Below are positions 44,846 to 51,776 of a stretch of 64,000 nucleotides of DNA, in pieces. Source of the DNA: Streptosporangium becharense (GTDB lineage Bacteria; Actinomycetota; Actinomycetes; Streptosporangiales; Streptosporangiaceae); contig NZ_JACHMP010000001.1 in NCBI RefSeq assembly GCF_014204985.1, forward strand, positions 6,882,001 through 6,946,000. Reading direction: 5' to 3'. Position 1 is the first letter of the stretch, and each line of letters begins with the position of its first letter. Under the pieces are notes generated by a model. That model had not been told where the DNA came from, made no database searches, and worked only from the letters and a program-made list of their open reading frames with translations. Made by a program: the position numbers and the translations under genes.

Positions 44846-45092
44846 TCGACCATCCTCGCCGGAGGATCGGCGCCCACCCATCCGCCGGGAGGAGGGAATC
44901 GGGTGCGACCGGGGTCGTACCGCGCCGCAGGCCGTGTACCACCCGGGTCGTACCGCGCCGGTCCGTCGCGTCTCCCGCGCGGGTCGCGTCTCCTGTGACC
45001 GGCCGGTTCGCCGCATCTCCCGCGCCGGTCCGCCGCCGTCTCCCGCGCGGGTCGGGTCTCCCGTTACCGGCCGGTTCGCCGATTGCCTATTG
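44846..45092. other. Intergenic region with imperfect direct repeats
   Basis: The stretch 44915-45080 repeats short blocks: ggtcgtaccgcgcc occurs twice, and a block containing tctcccgcgcgggtc and ccggccggttcgcc occurs twice about 60 bp apart. No gene is supported. It separates the hydrolase promoter from the sulfonate leader. Confidence 0.5.
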
Positions 45093-45109
45093 CCTACTTT
45101 TTTGGTAGG
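45093..45109. promoter_or_regulatory. Inverted repeat in the sulfonate operon promoter
   Basis: CCTAC-N7-GTAGG with a T-rich spacer lies 15 bp upstream of the leader-peptide ATG, the only A/T-rich spot in several hundred bases. It could be a promoter element or operator for sulfur control. A related but shorter dyad (ACCTAGTAGGT, 60186-60196) occurs upstream of the methanethiol oxidase gene. Confidence 0.4.
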
Positions 45110-45123
45110 AATTATCTGTGTCC

Positions 45124-45195
45124 ATGACCATGCGCCTGGTCCGGCGTCTCCACCTCGACCTGTGCCGGATGACCGGCTCGGCCTGTCGCTCCTGA
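45124..45195 (+). CDS. Cys-containing leader peptide of the sulfonate operon (23 residues)
   Basis: The ORF reads MTMRLVRRLHLDLCRMTGSA then CRS. This is the recognisable actinobacterial leader-peptide pattern (basic N-terminus, xHLDLCRM, then a late ACR) found ahead of sulfur-assimilation operons. It has two Cys codons in 23. It lies 111 bp upstream of the permease start on the same strand. By analogy ribosome stalling at Cys codons when cysteine is scarce would raise expression downstream. The mechanism is inference; the pattern and position are seen. Confidence 0.75.
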   Translation: MTMRLVRRLHLDLCRMTGSACRS

Positions 45196-45306
45196 CGTCG
45201 GTCCCGTACCCGCGAGGTGCCCGCGGCCGATCTCCCGCCTCCCCGTGTCATCCGTGCCCGCGTCCCGGCGGCCCGGACCGATCGCGCTACCCCCGGAGCG
45301 ACCGCC

Positions 45307-46215
45307 GTGACCTCTTCCACCCCCGCCCCCGCCCTCCCGGATTCCGGTCCGCGCGACTCCGGCACCCTCACCGGGTCCGCCGGCCCGCGGACCGGCGGAG
45401 GGACGCGCGCCGTCCCCGGAACGATCCGGCTCGCCCGTGCGTCCCGGCGGATCGCCGTACGGGTGCTGTCGGTCCTCGTGCTCCTCGGGCTCTGGCAACT
45501 GGCCGCCGTCGCGGCCGGCAACCCGTCGTTCGTACCGGCGCCGCGCGCGGTCTGGGACCAGTTGGTGCTGCTGTCCACCACCCACGACGGGGTCCGCGGC
45601 TACAGCGGCCATCTGCTCGTCGAGCATCTGGGGATCAGCCTGCGCCGCATCCTCATCGGCTCGGCGCTGGGGGTGGCCGCCGGGCTCGTGCTGGGTGTCG
45701 TGCTCGGCGTCGTGCCGTGGATCCGCGTGGTGGCCGAACCGGTGGTGACCTTCGTCCGGGCGCTTCCCCCGCTGGCGTACTTCAGCCTGCTCATCATCTG
45801 GTTCGGCATCGACGAGACGCCCAAACTGTGGCTGCTCGCCATCGCCGCCCTGCCTCCGGTCGCGGTGGCCACCGCCGCCGCGGTGCACGGCGCGCCGGCC
45901 GGACTGGTGGAGGCGGTCCGGGCACTGGGCGCCTCCCGATGGCGCACGATCACCGACGTGGTGCTGCCCAGCGCGCTGCCGGAGATCTTCACCGGCGTCC
46001 GGCTGGCCGTGGGGATCGCGTACTCCTCGGTGGTCGCCGCGGAGACCGTCAACGGGGTGCCGGGCATCGGCGGCATGGTCCGCGACGCGCAGCGCTACCT
46101 GCAGACGGACGTCGTGGTGCTCGGCCTGCTCGCCATTGGCGTCTCCGGGCTGCTCATCGACGGCCTGCTGCGTGCCGCCGAGAGCCGTCTCATCCCGTGG
46201 CGGGGCCGTGCCTGA
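45307..46215 (+). CDS. tauC: Taurine/aliphatic sulfonate ABC transporter permease
   Basis: Inner-membrane protein of 302 residues of the SsuC/TauC family, with FVRALPPLAYFSLLIIWFGI, the EAA loop EAVRALGASRWRTITDVVLPSALPE and GLRL-like VRLAVGIAYSSVVAAE. About 50 Ser/Pro/Gly-rich residues precede the first helix. I placed the start at GTG 45307; an ATG at 45217 is possible but adds more low-complexity sequence. It is first of a tauC-A-B-D-type operon controlled by the upstream leader. Confidence 0.9.
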   Translation: MTSSTPAPALPDSGPRDSGTLTGSAGPRTGGGTRAVPGTIRLARASRRIAVRVLSVLVLLGLWQLAAVAAGNPSFVPAPRAVWDQLVLLSTTHDGVRGYSGHLLVEHLGISLRRILIGSALGVAAGLVLGVVLGVVPWIRVVAEPVVTFVRALPPLAYFSLLIIWFGIDETPKLWLLAIAALPPVAVATAAAVHGAPAGLVEAVRALGASRWRTITDVVLPSALPEIFTGVRLAVGIAYSSVVAAETVNGVPGIGGMVRDAQRYLQTDVVVLGLLAIGVSGLLIDGLLRAAESRLIPWRGRA

Positions 46216-46302
46216 GCCGTCCCGATCCGCCCTCCCGATCCGATGTCCCGCTCACCGTCCCCGCCGGCTCCCGTACCGCCCAGCTCAGAAGGAAACCGCA
46301 CC

Positions 46303-47352
46303 ATGTCCCGACCGCGCCTCAGACACCTGCTCCCGATCGTCCTGGCCACCGTTGCCCTCGCCCTGACCGGGTGCGGCGACGGCGCCGCCTCCGCGGGGGG
46401 CGAAAGCACGGCCGGCAAGACCATCCGCATCGCCTACCAGGCGTTCCCCAGCGGCGACCTCGTCGTGAAGAACAAGGGCTGGCTGGAGCAGGCGCTTGCC
46501 GACTACACCATCACCTGGACCAAGTTCGACTCCGGCGCCAGCATCAACACCGCCTTCGTCGCCGGAAGCGTCGACATCGCGACCATCGGATCGAGCCCGG
46601 TCGCGCGCGGCCTGTCCGCGCCGCTGAACATCCCGTACCAGGTGGCCTTCGTCCTGGACGTGGCCGGTGACAACGAGGCCCTGGTCGTCAGGAACGGCGC
46701 CGGCATCTCGGAGGTGACCGGCCTGCGGGGCAAGAAGGTGGCCACGTCCTTCGCCTCCACCGCGCACTACAGCCTGCTCGCCGCGCTGGACCGCGCGGGC
46801 GTTCCCGAGTCCGAGGTGACGCTCGTCGACCTGGAGCCCCAGGACATCCTGGCGTCGTGGCAGCGCGGCGACATCGACGCGGCCTACACCTGGCTGCCCA
46901 CCCTGGACGAGCTCAAGAAGACCGGCAAGGTGCTCCTGACCAGCCGCGAGTTGGCGACCGCCGGCAAGCCCACCCTGGACCTCGGCGTGGTGGCCACCGC
47001 GTTCGTCGAGGCGCACCCCGAGGCGGTCGACGCCTGGCGTAAGGCCGAGGCCAGGGCACTGGACCTGATCGCCGACGATCCCGACGCGGCGGCGCAGGCG
47101 GTGGGTGCGGAGCTGAACCTCGGCCAGGCCGAGGCCAAGGCGCAGCTCAGCCAGGGAGTCTTCCTCAAGCCCGAGGACCTGGCCTCACCGGAGTGGCTCG
47201 GCACACCGGGCAAGGTCGGCGGCCTGGCGCAGAACCTGGTCAGCGCGGCGCAGTTCCTCAAGGACCAGCAGAAGATCGACGCCGTGCCCGACCTCGCGAC
47301 GGTCCAGCGGGCCGTCTACAACAAGGGACTGCCCGATGTCCTCGCCTCCTGA
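46303..47352 (+). CDS. tauA: Taurine/sulfonate-binding lipoprotein
   Basis: Binding protein of 349 residues with a signal peptide and lipobox (LALTGCGDG, Cys at about 27). The ligand domain has IRIAYQAFPSGDLVVKNKGW, ATIGSSPVARGLSAPLNIPY and GLRGKKVATSFASTAHYSLL, close to TauA rather than SsuA in style. The ATG at 46303 follows an AGAAGGA site. An earlier in-frame ATG at 46243 would spoil the signal peptide. Its 3' end overlaps the ATPase gene by 17 bp. Confidence 0.9.
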   Translation: MSRPRLRHLLPIVLATVALALTGCGDGAASAGGESTAGKTIRIAYQAFPSGDLVVKNKGWLEQALADYTITWTKFDSGASINTAFVAGSVDIATIGSSPVARGLSAPLNIPYQVAFVLDVAGDNEALVVRNGAGISEVTGLRGKKVATSFASTAHYSLLAALDRAGVPESEVTLVDLEPQDILASWQRGDIDAAYTWLPTLDELKKTGKVLLTSRELATAGKPTLDLGVVATAFVEAHPEAVDAWRKAEARALDLIADDPDAAAQAVGAELNLGQAEAKAQLSQGVFLKPEDLASPEWLGTPGKVGGLAQNLVSAAQFLKDQQKIDAVPDLATVQRAVYNKGLPDVLAS

Positions 47353-48259
47353 CCTCGCGGCCACCGCGACCGGGCCCGGCGAGGGCGTCGGGGCCATCGG
47401 GACCGGGCCCGGTAGAGAAGCCGGGATCGCCGCGGCCGGGCCCGGCGAGGGCGTCGGGGCCACCGCGGCCGGGCCCGGTGGGGGCTCCGCGGGCGAGGCC
47501 GCCGTCGACGTGCGGGAGGTCGAACACGTCTACGGCGCGGGCGGCGACGCCGTGACCGTCCTGGGCCCGATCTCCCTGACCGTCCCGAGGGGATCCTTCC
47601 TCGTGATCGTCGGGGCCTCCGGCTGCGGCAAGAGCACGCTGCTGCGCCTCATCGCGGGTTTCGAACGGCCCACCTCCGGCACCGTGCGGACCGGCGGCGC
47701 CGAACCCGTTCCCGGCAGGGGCGCCGGGATCGTCTTCCAGCAGCCCCGGCTCTTCCCATGGAGGACCGTGGGCGGCAACGTCGAGCTGGCCCTGCGGTAC
47801 GCGGGCGTGCCCCGGACGGAGCGTGCCCGCCGGGTGCCGCACCTGCTGGAACGGGTGGGCCTGCACGACGTGGCGGACCGCCGGATCTGGCAGATCTCCG
47901 GAGGACAGCAGCAGCGCGTGGCCATCGCCCGGGCGATGGCGGGTGACGATCCGCTGCTGCTGCTCGACGAGCCGTTCGCCGCCCTGGACGCGCTGACCCG
48001 CGAACGGCTCCAGGAGGACCTGCGCCGGGTGAGCGCCGAGACCGGCCGCACCTTCGTGTTCGTCACCCACAGCGTCGAGGAGGCCGTGTTCCTGGGCACC
48101 CGCGTCGTCGTGCTCACCCGCCAGCCCGGCCGGATCGCCCTCGACCTCGACATCACCCTGCCGCGCACCGGGCCGGAACCCGACGAGTTGCGCGCTCTTC
48201 CCGACTACGCCGCCTTCCGCACCACCGTCGGCCAGGCCGTACGCGCCGCCGCGGAGTGA
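47336..48259 (+). CDS. tauB: Taurine/sulfonate ABC transporter ATPase with repetitive N-terminal extension
   Basis: Protein of 307 residues. Walker A is GASGCGKSTLLRL, the signature [16 protein letters not shown], Walker B LLLLDEPFAALDALTRERLQ, and the H-loop VTHSVEEAVFLG, all as in SsuB/TauB. The first 55 residues are an unusual Gly/Ala/Pro segment made from a repeated unit (ATGPGEGVGA, then AAGPGEGVGA) encoded by a 66-bp DNA repeat (47365 and 47431). A downstream GTG at 47510 would give a conventional ATPase and may be the real start. The ATG overlaps tauA. Confidence 0.9.
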   Translation: MSSPPDLAATATGPGEGVGAIGTGPGREAGIAAAGPGEGVGATAAGPGGGSAGEAAVDVREVEHVYGAGGDAVTVLGPISLTVPRGSFLVIVGASGCGKSTLLRLIAGFERPTSGTVRTGGAEPVPGRGAGIVFQQPRLFPWRTVGGNVELALRYAGVPRTERARRVPHLLERVGLHDVADRRIWQISGGQQQRVAIARAMAGDDPLLLLDEPFAALDALTRERLQEDLRRVSAETGRTFVFVTHSVEEAVFLGTRVVVLTRQPGRIALDLDITLPRTGPEPDELRALPDYAAFRTTVGQAVRAAAE

Positions 48260-48284
48260 GACCCGACCCACGAGGAGGATCGAG

Positions 48285-49175
48285 ATGACCGCGCAGACCG
48301 CTGTCAGGCTGACCCTGAACCCGCTCGGCCCGCATTTCGGAGCCCAGGTCGAAGGACTGGACCTGGCGACGGCCACCGACGACGAACTGGCCGCGGTGCG
48401 GGCGGCGCTGATCGAACGGAAGGTGCTGTTCTTCGGCGGGCAGAACCTCGACGAGGACAGCCAGGTCGCGCTCGGCCGGCGTCTCGGCGAGCTGACCGTG
48501 TCCCACCCCGTCGTCGAGGGCCTCGACGAGGAGCACCCCGAGATCTACGCGCTCGACGGCGCCGACGACGGTTTCGCCGACGTCTGGCACACCGACGTCA
48601 CGTTCATGCCCCGCCCGCCGCTCGGGTCGATCCTGCGGGCCGTCGTCCTGCCCCCCACCGGCGGCGACACGAGCTGGGCGGACAGCCAGCTGGCCTACGA
48701 CTCGCTGTCCGCGCCGGTACGCGACCTGGTGGATCGGCTCACCGCGGTGCACGACGGCACCCGGGAGTTCGGCTACTACCTGGCCCAGCGCCGCGGCGGC
48801 CGGGGCAACCTCTGGGAGGGCGAGGCCGTCACCCGGCTGGACCCGGTGGAGCACCCCGTCGTCCGCGTCCACCCCGAGACCGGCCGCAAGGGCATCTTCG
48901 TCAACCCCGGATTCACCTCGCACATCGCCGGGGTGTCGGAGGCGGAGAGCCGGGCGATCCTGGATCTCCTCTACGCGCACCTGACCAAGCCCGAGCACAC
49001 GATCCGTCACCGCTGGAGCGTCGGTGACGTCGCCATGTGGGACAACCGCAGCACCGCGCACTACGCCAACCGCGACTACGGCACGGCCCGCAGGGTGATG
49101 CACCGCATCACGCTGCGCGGCGACCGTCCCGTCGGTCCCGCCCGGCCGTCGCCCCGCTCCGACCGGCACGGCTGA
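48285..49175 (+). CDS. tauD: Alpha-ketoglutarate-dependent taurine dioxygenase-like enzyme
   Basis: Fe(II)/2-oxoglutarate dioxygenase of 296 residues. The HxD of the 2-His-1-Asp triad is in DVWHTDVTFMP, the distal His in NRSTAHYANRDYG and the 2OG-binding Arg in RRVMHRITLRGD. These enzymes hydroxylate taurine or alkyl sulfonates/sulfates next to the heteroatom, releasing sulfite or sulfate. Last gene of the operon, 25 bp after the ATPase. The exact substrate (taurine, alkylsulfonate or alkyl sulfate) is not fixed by sequence. Confidence 0.9.
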   Translation: MTAQTAVRLTLNPLGPHFGAQVEGLDLATATDDELAAVRAALIERKVLFFGGQNLDEDSQVALGRRLGELTVSHPVVEGLDEEHPEIYALDGADDGFADVWHTDVTFMPRPPLGSILRAVVLPPTGGDTSWADSQLAYDSLSAPVRDLVDRLTAVHDGTREFGYYLAQRRGGRGNLWEGEAVTRLDPVEHPVVRVHPETGRKGIFVNPGFTSHIAGVSEAESRAILDLLYAHLTKPEHTIRHRWSVGDVAMWDNRSTAHYANRDYGTARRVMHRITLRGDRPVGPARPSPRSDRHG

Positions 49176-49212
49176 ACCGGCCGGACCCGGCCTCCGCCGG
49201 ACCGCAACGGTG

Positions 49213-50301
49213 TCAGGCGGAGTCCCGCTCGATCACGTGCACGCTCTCCGGAAGGGGGATCGGGCCGACGCCCGGGAACGCGGCCGGGTCCGCGGGATCA
49301 CCGTCCAGGATGCGCAGCAGGGCGTGGGCGATGCGGGCTCCCAGGTCGCCGCTGTCGATGGCGACGGTGGTCAGGGACGGTACGGCGAAGCGGGCGGCGA
49401 GGATGTCGTCGGCGCCGACGACGGCCAGGTCGGCCGGGGCGTCCAGCCCCAGGGTGCGCATTCCGGACAGCAGGGCCAGCGCGACCTCGTCGTTGAAGGC
49501 GCACACGGCGGTGGGGGGAGCGGGGAGGGCACGCCAGGCCGTCAGCACCTCGGCCGCCGCCGAAGTGTCCGCGGGCACCGCCGAGACGACGGGGGGTGAC
49601 AGGCGGGCGTCGGCGCAGGCCCGCGCGGCACCCTCGGCACGTCCCCTGCCGAGGTCGGTCAGGCGGGGGTCGTCGGGGAGGGCGTAGGCGAGGCGGGTGT
49701 GCCCTTTGGCGATCAGGTGCTCGGCCTGGACGCGGCCGATCCCCCGCACCCAGAGGCTGGAGCCGAGGTCGTGCCCGGGCGGTGACTGCGGCGGGGGCAG
49801 GACCGCGGTGACGCCCGCCCGGCGCATGCCCTCGGCCTCCTCGGAGGTGAACGGCCGCATGCCGAACACGGCGGCGGGGGTGAGCGCCGCCCACAGGTTC
49901 GCCAGCATGCCCGGGTCGCCGGAGTGGACGTGGGTGACGAGGGTGAGTCCGGCGCCGGTCAGCACCCCGGCGGCGCGGTCGACGAACTCGGTCATGGCGG
50001 GGCCCTGGGGCCAGCCGGGCAGCACGAGCACGACCACGTCGCTGCGGCCGCTGCGCAGCGTGCGGGCGGGGGCGTAGGGGGTGTAACCGAGCCGGGCGGC
50101 GGCCTGCAGGACGCGCTCGCGAGTGGCCTGCGGGATGGACTGGTTGGGCGTGTCGTTGAGCACGAAGCTGACGGTGGCGCGCGACAGGCCGGTCTCCCGC
50201 GCCACGTCGGTGCTGGTGACCCTCCGCGCAGGTCTCTTCCCCGCCACGCGCACCCCTTGCTCGTCTTCGTCGCCCGGCACCCTATTGCCGTGATGCGACA
50301 C
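49213..50301 (-). CDS. LacI-family regulator of the rhamnoside locus
   Basis: Repressor of 362 residues. The HTH is VTSTDVARETGLSRATVSFV, the hinge region YTPYAPARTLRSGRSDVVVL, followed by a ligand domain with CAFNDEVALALL and VVGADDILAARFAVPSLTTV. The first 25 residues are extra, so an internal start is possible. The motif TTACACGTGTTAG lies 28 bp upstream of its start, and again upstream of the GH78 and GH3 genes. It is divergent from the MFS gene and presumably autoregulated. Confidence 0.9.
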   Translation of the reverse strand: MSHHGNRVPGDEDEQGVRVAGKRPARRVTSTDVARETGLSRATVSFVLNDTPNQSIPQATRERVLQAAARLGYTPYAPARTLRSGRSDVVVLVLPGWPQGPAMTEFVDRAAGVLTGAGLTLVTHVHSGDPGMLANLWAALTPAAVFGMRPFTSEEAEGMRRAGVTAVLPPPQSPPGHDLGSSLWVRGIGRVQAEHLIAKGHTRLAYALPDDPRLTDLGRGRAEGAARACADARLSPPVVSAVPADTSAAAEVLTAWRALPAPPTAVCAFNDEVALALLSGMRTLGLDAPADLAVVGADDILAARFAVPSLTTVAIDSGDLGARIAHALLRILDGDPADPAAFPGVGPIPLPESVHVIERDSA

Positions 50302-50328
50302 CGATGTTAACGTCCTCGCACCAGTAGG

Positions 50329-50341
50329 TTACACGTGTTAG
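50329..50341. promoter_or_regulatory. Rhamnoside-locus operator 1 (TTACACGTGTTAG)
   Basis: Near-palindrome centred on CACGTG, between the divergent lacI-type and MFS genes. It is identical over 13 bp to the site at 55598 and matches the site at 51741 in opposite orientation with one change. Confidence 0.8.
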
Positions 50342-50456
50342 TGCGTCCGTGCCCGCGTGATGTCCCCTGTCGCCGCACGGCTGTCGAGTCCGTAGACGAA
50401 ATCCGTCCCCGCCGGGTCCGGACCCTTGTTAAAACGATTTGATCACGGAGATCGCG

Positions 50457-51728
50457 ATGTCCGACACCACCCCCCGATCCCCGGCCGTCGCCACCCCCGA
50501 ACGGCCGCCACGGGCCGGCGGCGGGTTCATCGCCGTCTACGTCCTGGCCTATCTCGGGCTGTACGTGGCGGTCATGACCCCGCTGCTGGCCTCGCTCGCG
50601 ATCCGCCTGCAGCAGATCGACCCGACCGGCAAGGAGGTGGCCCTCGGCCTGGTGATCGGGGTCGGCACGCTCGTCAACATCGTCGCGGGCCCGATCGTCG
50701 GCCTGCTCAGCGACAACACCGTCTCCCGGCTGGGGCGGCGCCGGCCCTGGATGCTGGCCGGCATGCCCCTGCTGGTCATCGGGGCCGTGCTCGCCGCCGT
50801 CCTCGACTCGGTGCCCGGCGTGCTGCTGGGCTACGTGGTCGGACAGGTGGGCGTGAGCTTCGTCATGACGCCGCTGATGGCGGTCATGCCCGACCAGGTG
50901 CCCGAGGAGCAGCGCGGCGTGGTGGGCGGGCTGCTCGGGTTCACCGCGCAGATCGCCGGTGTCGCCGGGTTCCAGTTCGCGGGAGCGCCCGGCGGCTCGC
51001 CCCTGCCGCTGTTCCTGGTGCCCGCCCTGGTGGCCTGCGCCACGGTGCTGCTGCTGGTCGTGGTGATGCCGGACCGTCGCCTGTCCGAGGCGGAGCGAGG
51101 CACCCTCGATCTCGCCGGCCTGGTGCGCGACCTCGGGTTCGACCCCCGCCGCCACCCCGACTTCGCCTGGACCTGGCTGGGGCGTTTCCTCATCCAGTTC
51201 AGCCTGATGTTCCTGTCGACCTACCAGCTCTACTTCCTCACCGACCACCTCGGTTACGAGCTGGTCGAGGTCACCGGGCTGCTGGCGATCTCCGGCGGCG
51301 CCGGCCTGCTGATGACCTCGGTGGGTGCGATCGCCAGCGGGTACCTGTCGGACCGGCTGCGGCGGCGCAAGCCGTTCGTCTACCTGGCCGTCGCCCTCTT
51401 CGTCGTCGGGTTCGTGATCATCGCCTTCGCCTCGTCGTTCGCCCCGGTCCTGGTCGGCTCGCAGTTCATCCTGCTCGGCGCCGGGATGTTCGGCGCGGTG
51501 GACCTGGCCGTGGTCGCCGACGTGCTGCCCAACCGCGAGACCGAGGCGGGCAAGTACATGAGCATCTTCGGCATCGCCGGAGCGCTGCCCCAGTCGGCCG
51601 CGCCGGTCGTGGCCCCGTTCGTCCTGGCCGTGGGCGGCGGCGCCAACTACCCCCTGCTCTTCCTGGTCGCCGCCGGCGTCGCGGTCGCGGGCGGCCTGAG
51701 CGTCCGCCCCATCAAGGGGATACGGTGA
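50457..51728 (+). CDS. MFS sugar transporter
   Basis: Transporter of 423 residues with about 12 hydrophobic segments. The A-loop motif reads GLLSDNTVSRLGRRRPWMLA and is echoed in the second half by GYLSDRLRRRKPFVYLA, as in MFS and the GPH-like sugar symporters. I chose the ATG at 50457, which has GGAG about 7 bp upstream; a TTG at 50439 is also in frame. It probably imports the rhamnoside or disaccharide released outside or processed by the following hydrolases. Confidence 0.87.
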   Translation: MSDTTPRSPAVATPERPPRAGGGFIAVYVLAYLGLYVAVMTPLLASLAIRLQQIDPTGKEVALGLVIGVGTLVNIVAGPIVGLLSDNTVSRLGRRRPWMLAGMPLLVIGAVLAAVLDSVPGVLLGYVVGQVGVSFVMTPLMAVMPDQVPEEQRGVVGGLLGFTAQIAGVAGFQFAGAPGGSPLPLFLVPALVACATVLLLVVVMPDRRLSEAERGTLDLAGLVRDLGFDPRRHPDFAWTWLGRFLIQFSLMFLSTYQLYFLTDHLGYELVEVTGLLAISGGAGLLMTSVGAIASGYLSDRLRRRKPFVYLAVALFVVGFVIIAFASSFAPVLVGSQFILLGAGMFGAVDLAVVADVLPNRETEAGKYMSIFGIAGALPQSAAPVVAPFVLAVGGGANYPLLFLVAAGVAVAGGLSVRPIKGIR

Positions 51729-51740
51729 ACACCATCCTTG

Positions 51741-51753
51741 CTAACTCGTGTAA
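51741..51753. promoter_or_regulatory. Rhamnoside-locus operator 2, inverted (CTAACTCGTGTAA)
   Basis: Reverse complement TTACACGAGTTAG, one mismatch from the other two sites. It lies between the MFS stop and the GH78 start, 24 bp before the GH78 ATG, implying an internal regulated promoter. Confidence 0.7.
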
Positions 51754-51776
51754 GTAACCTGTTCGAGGAGACCGTG

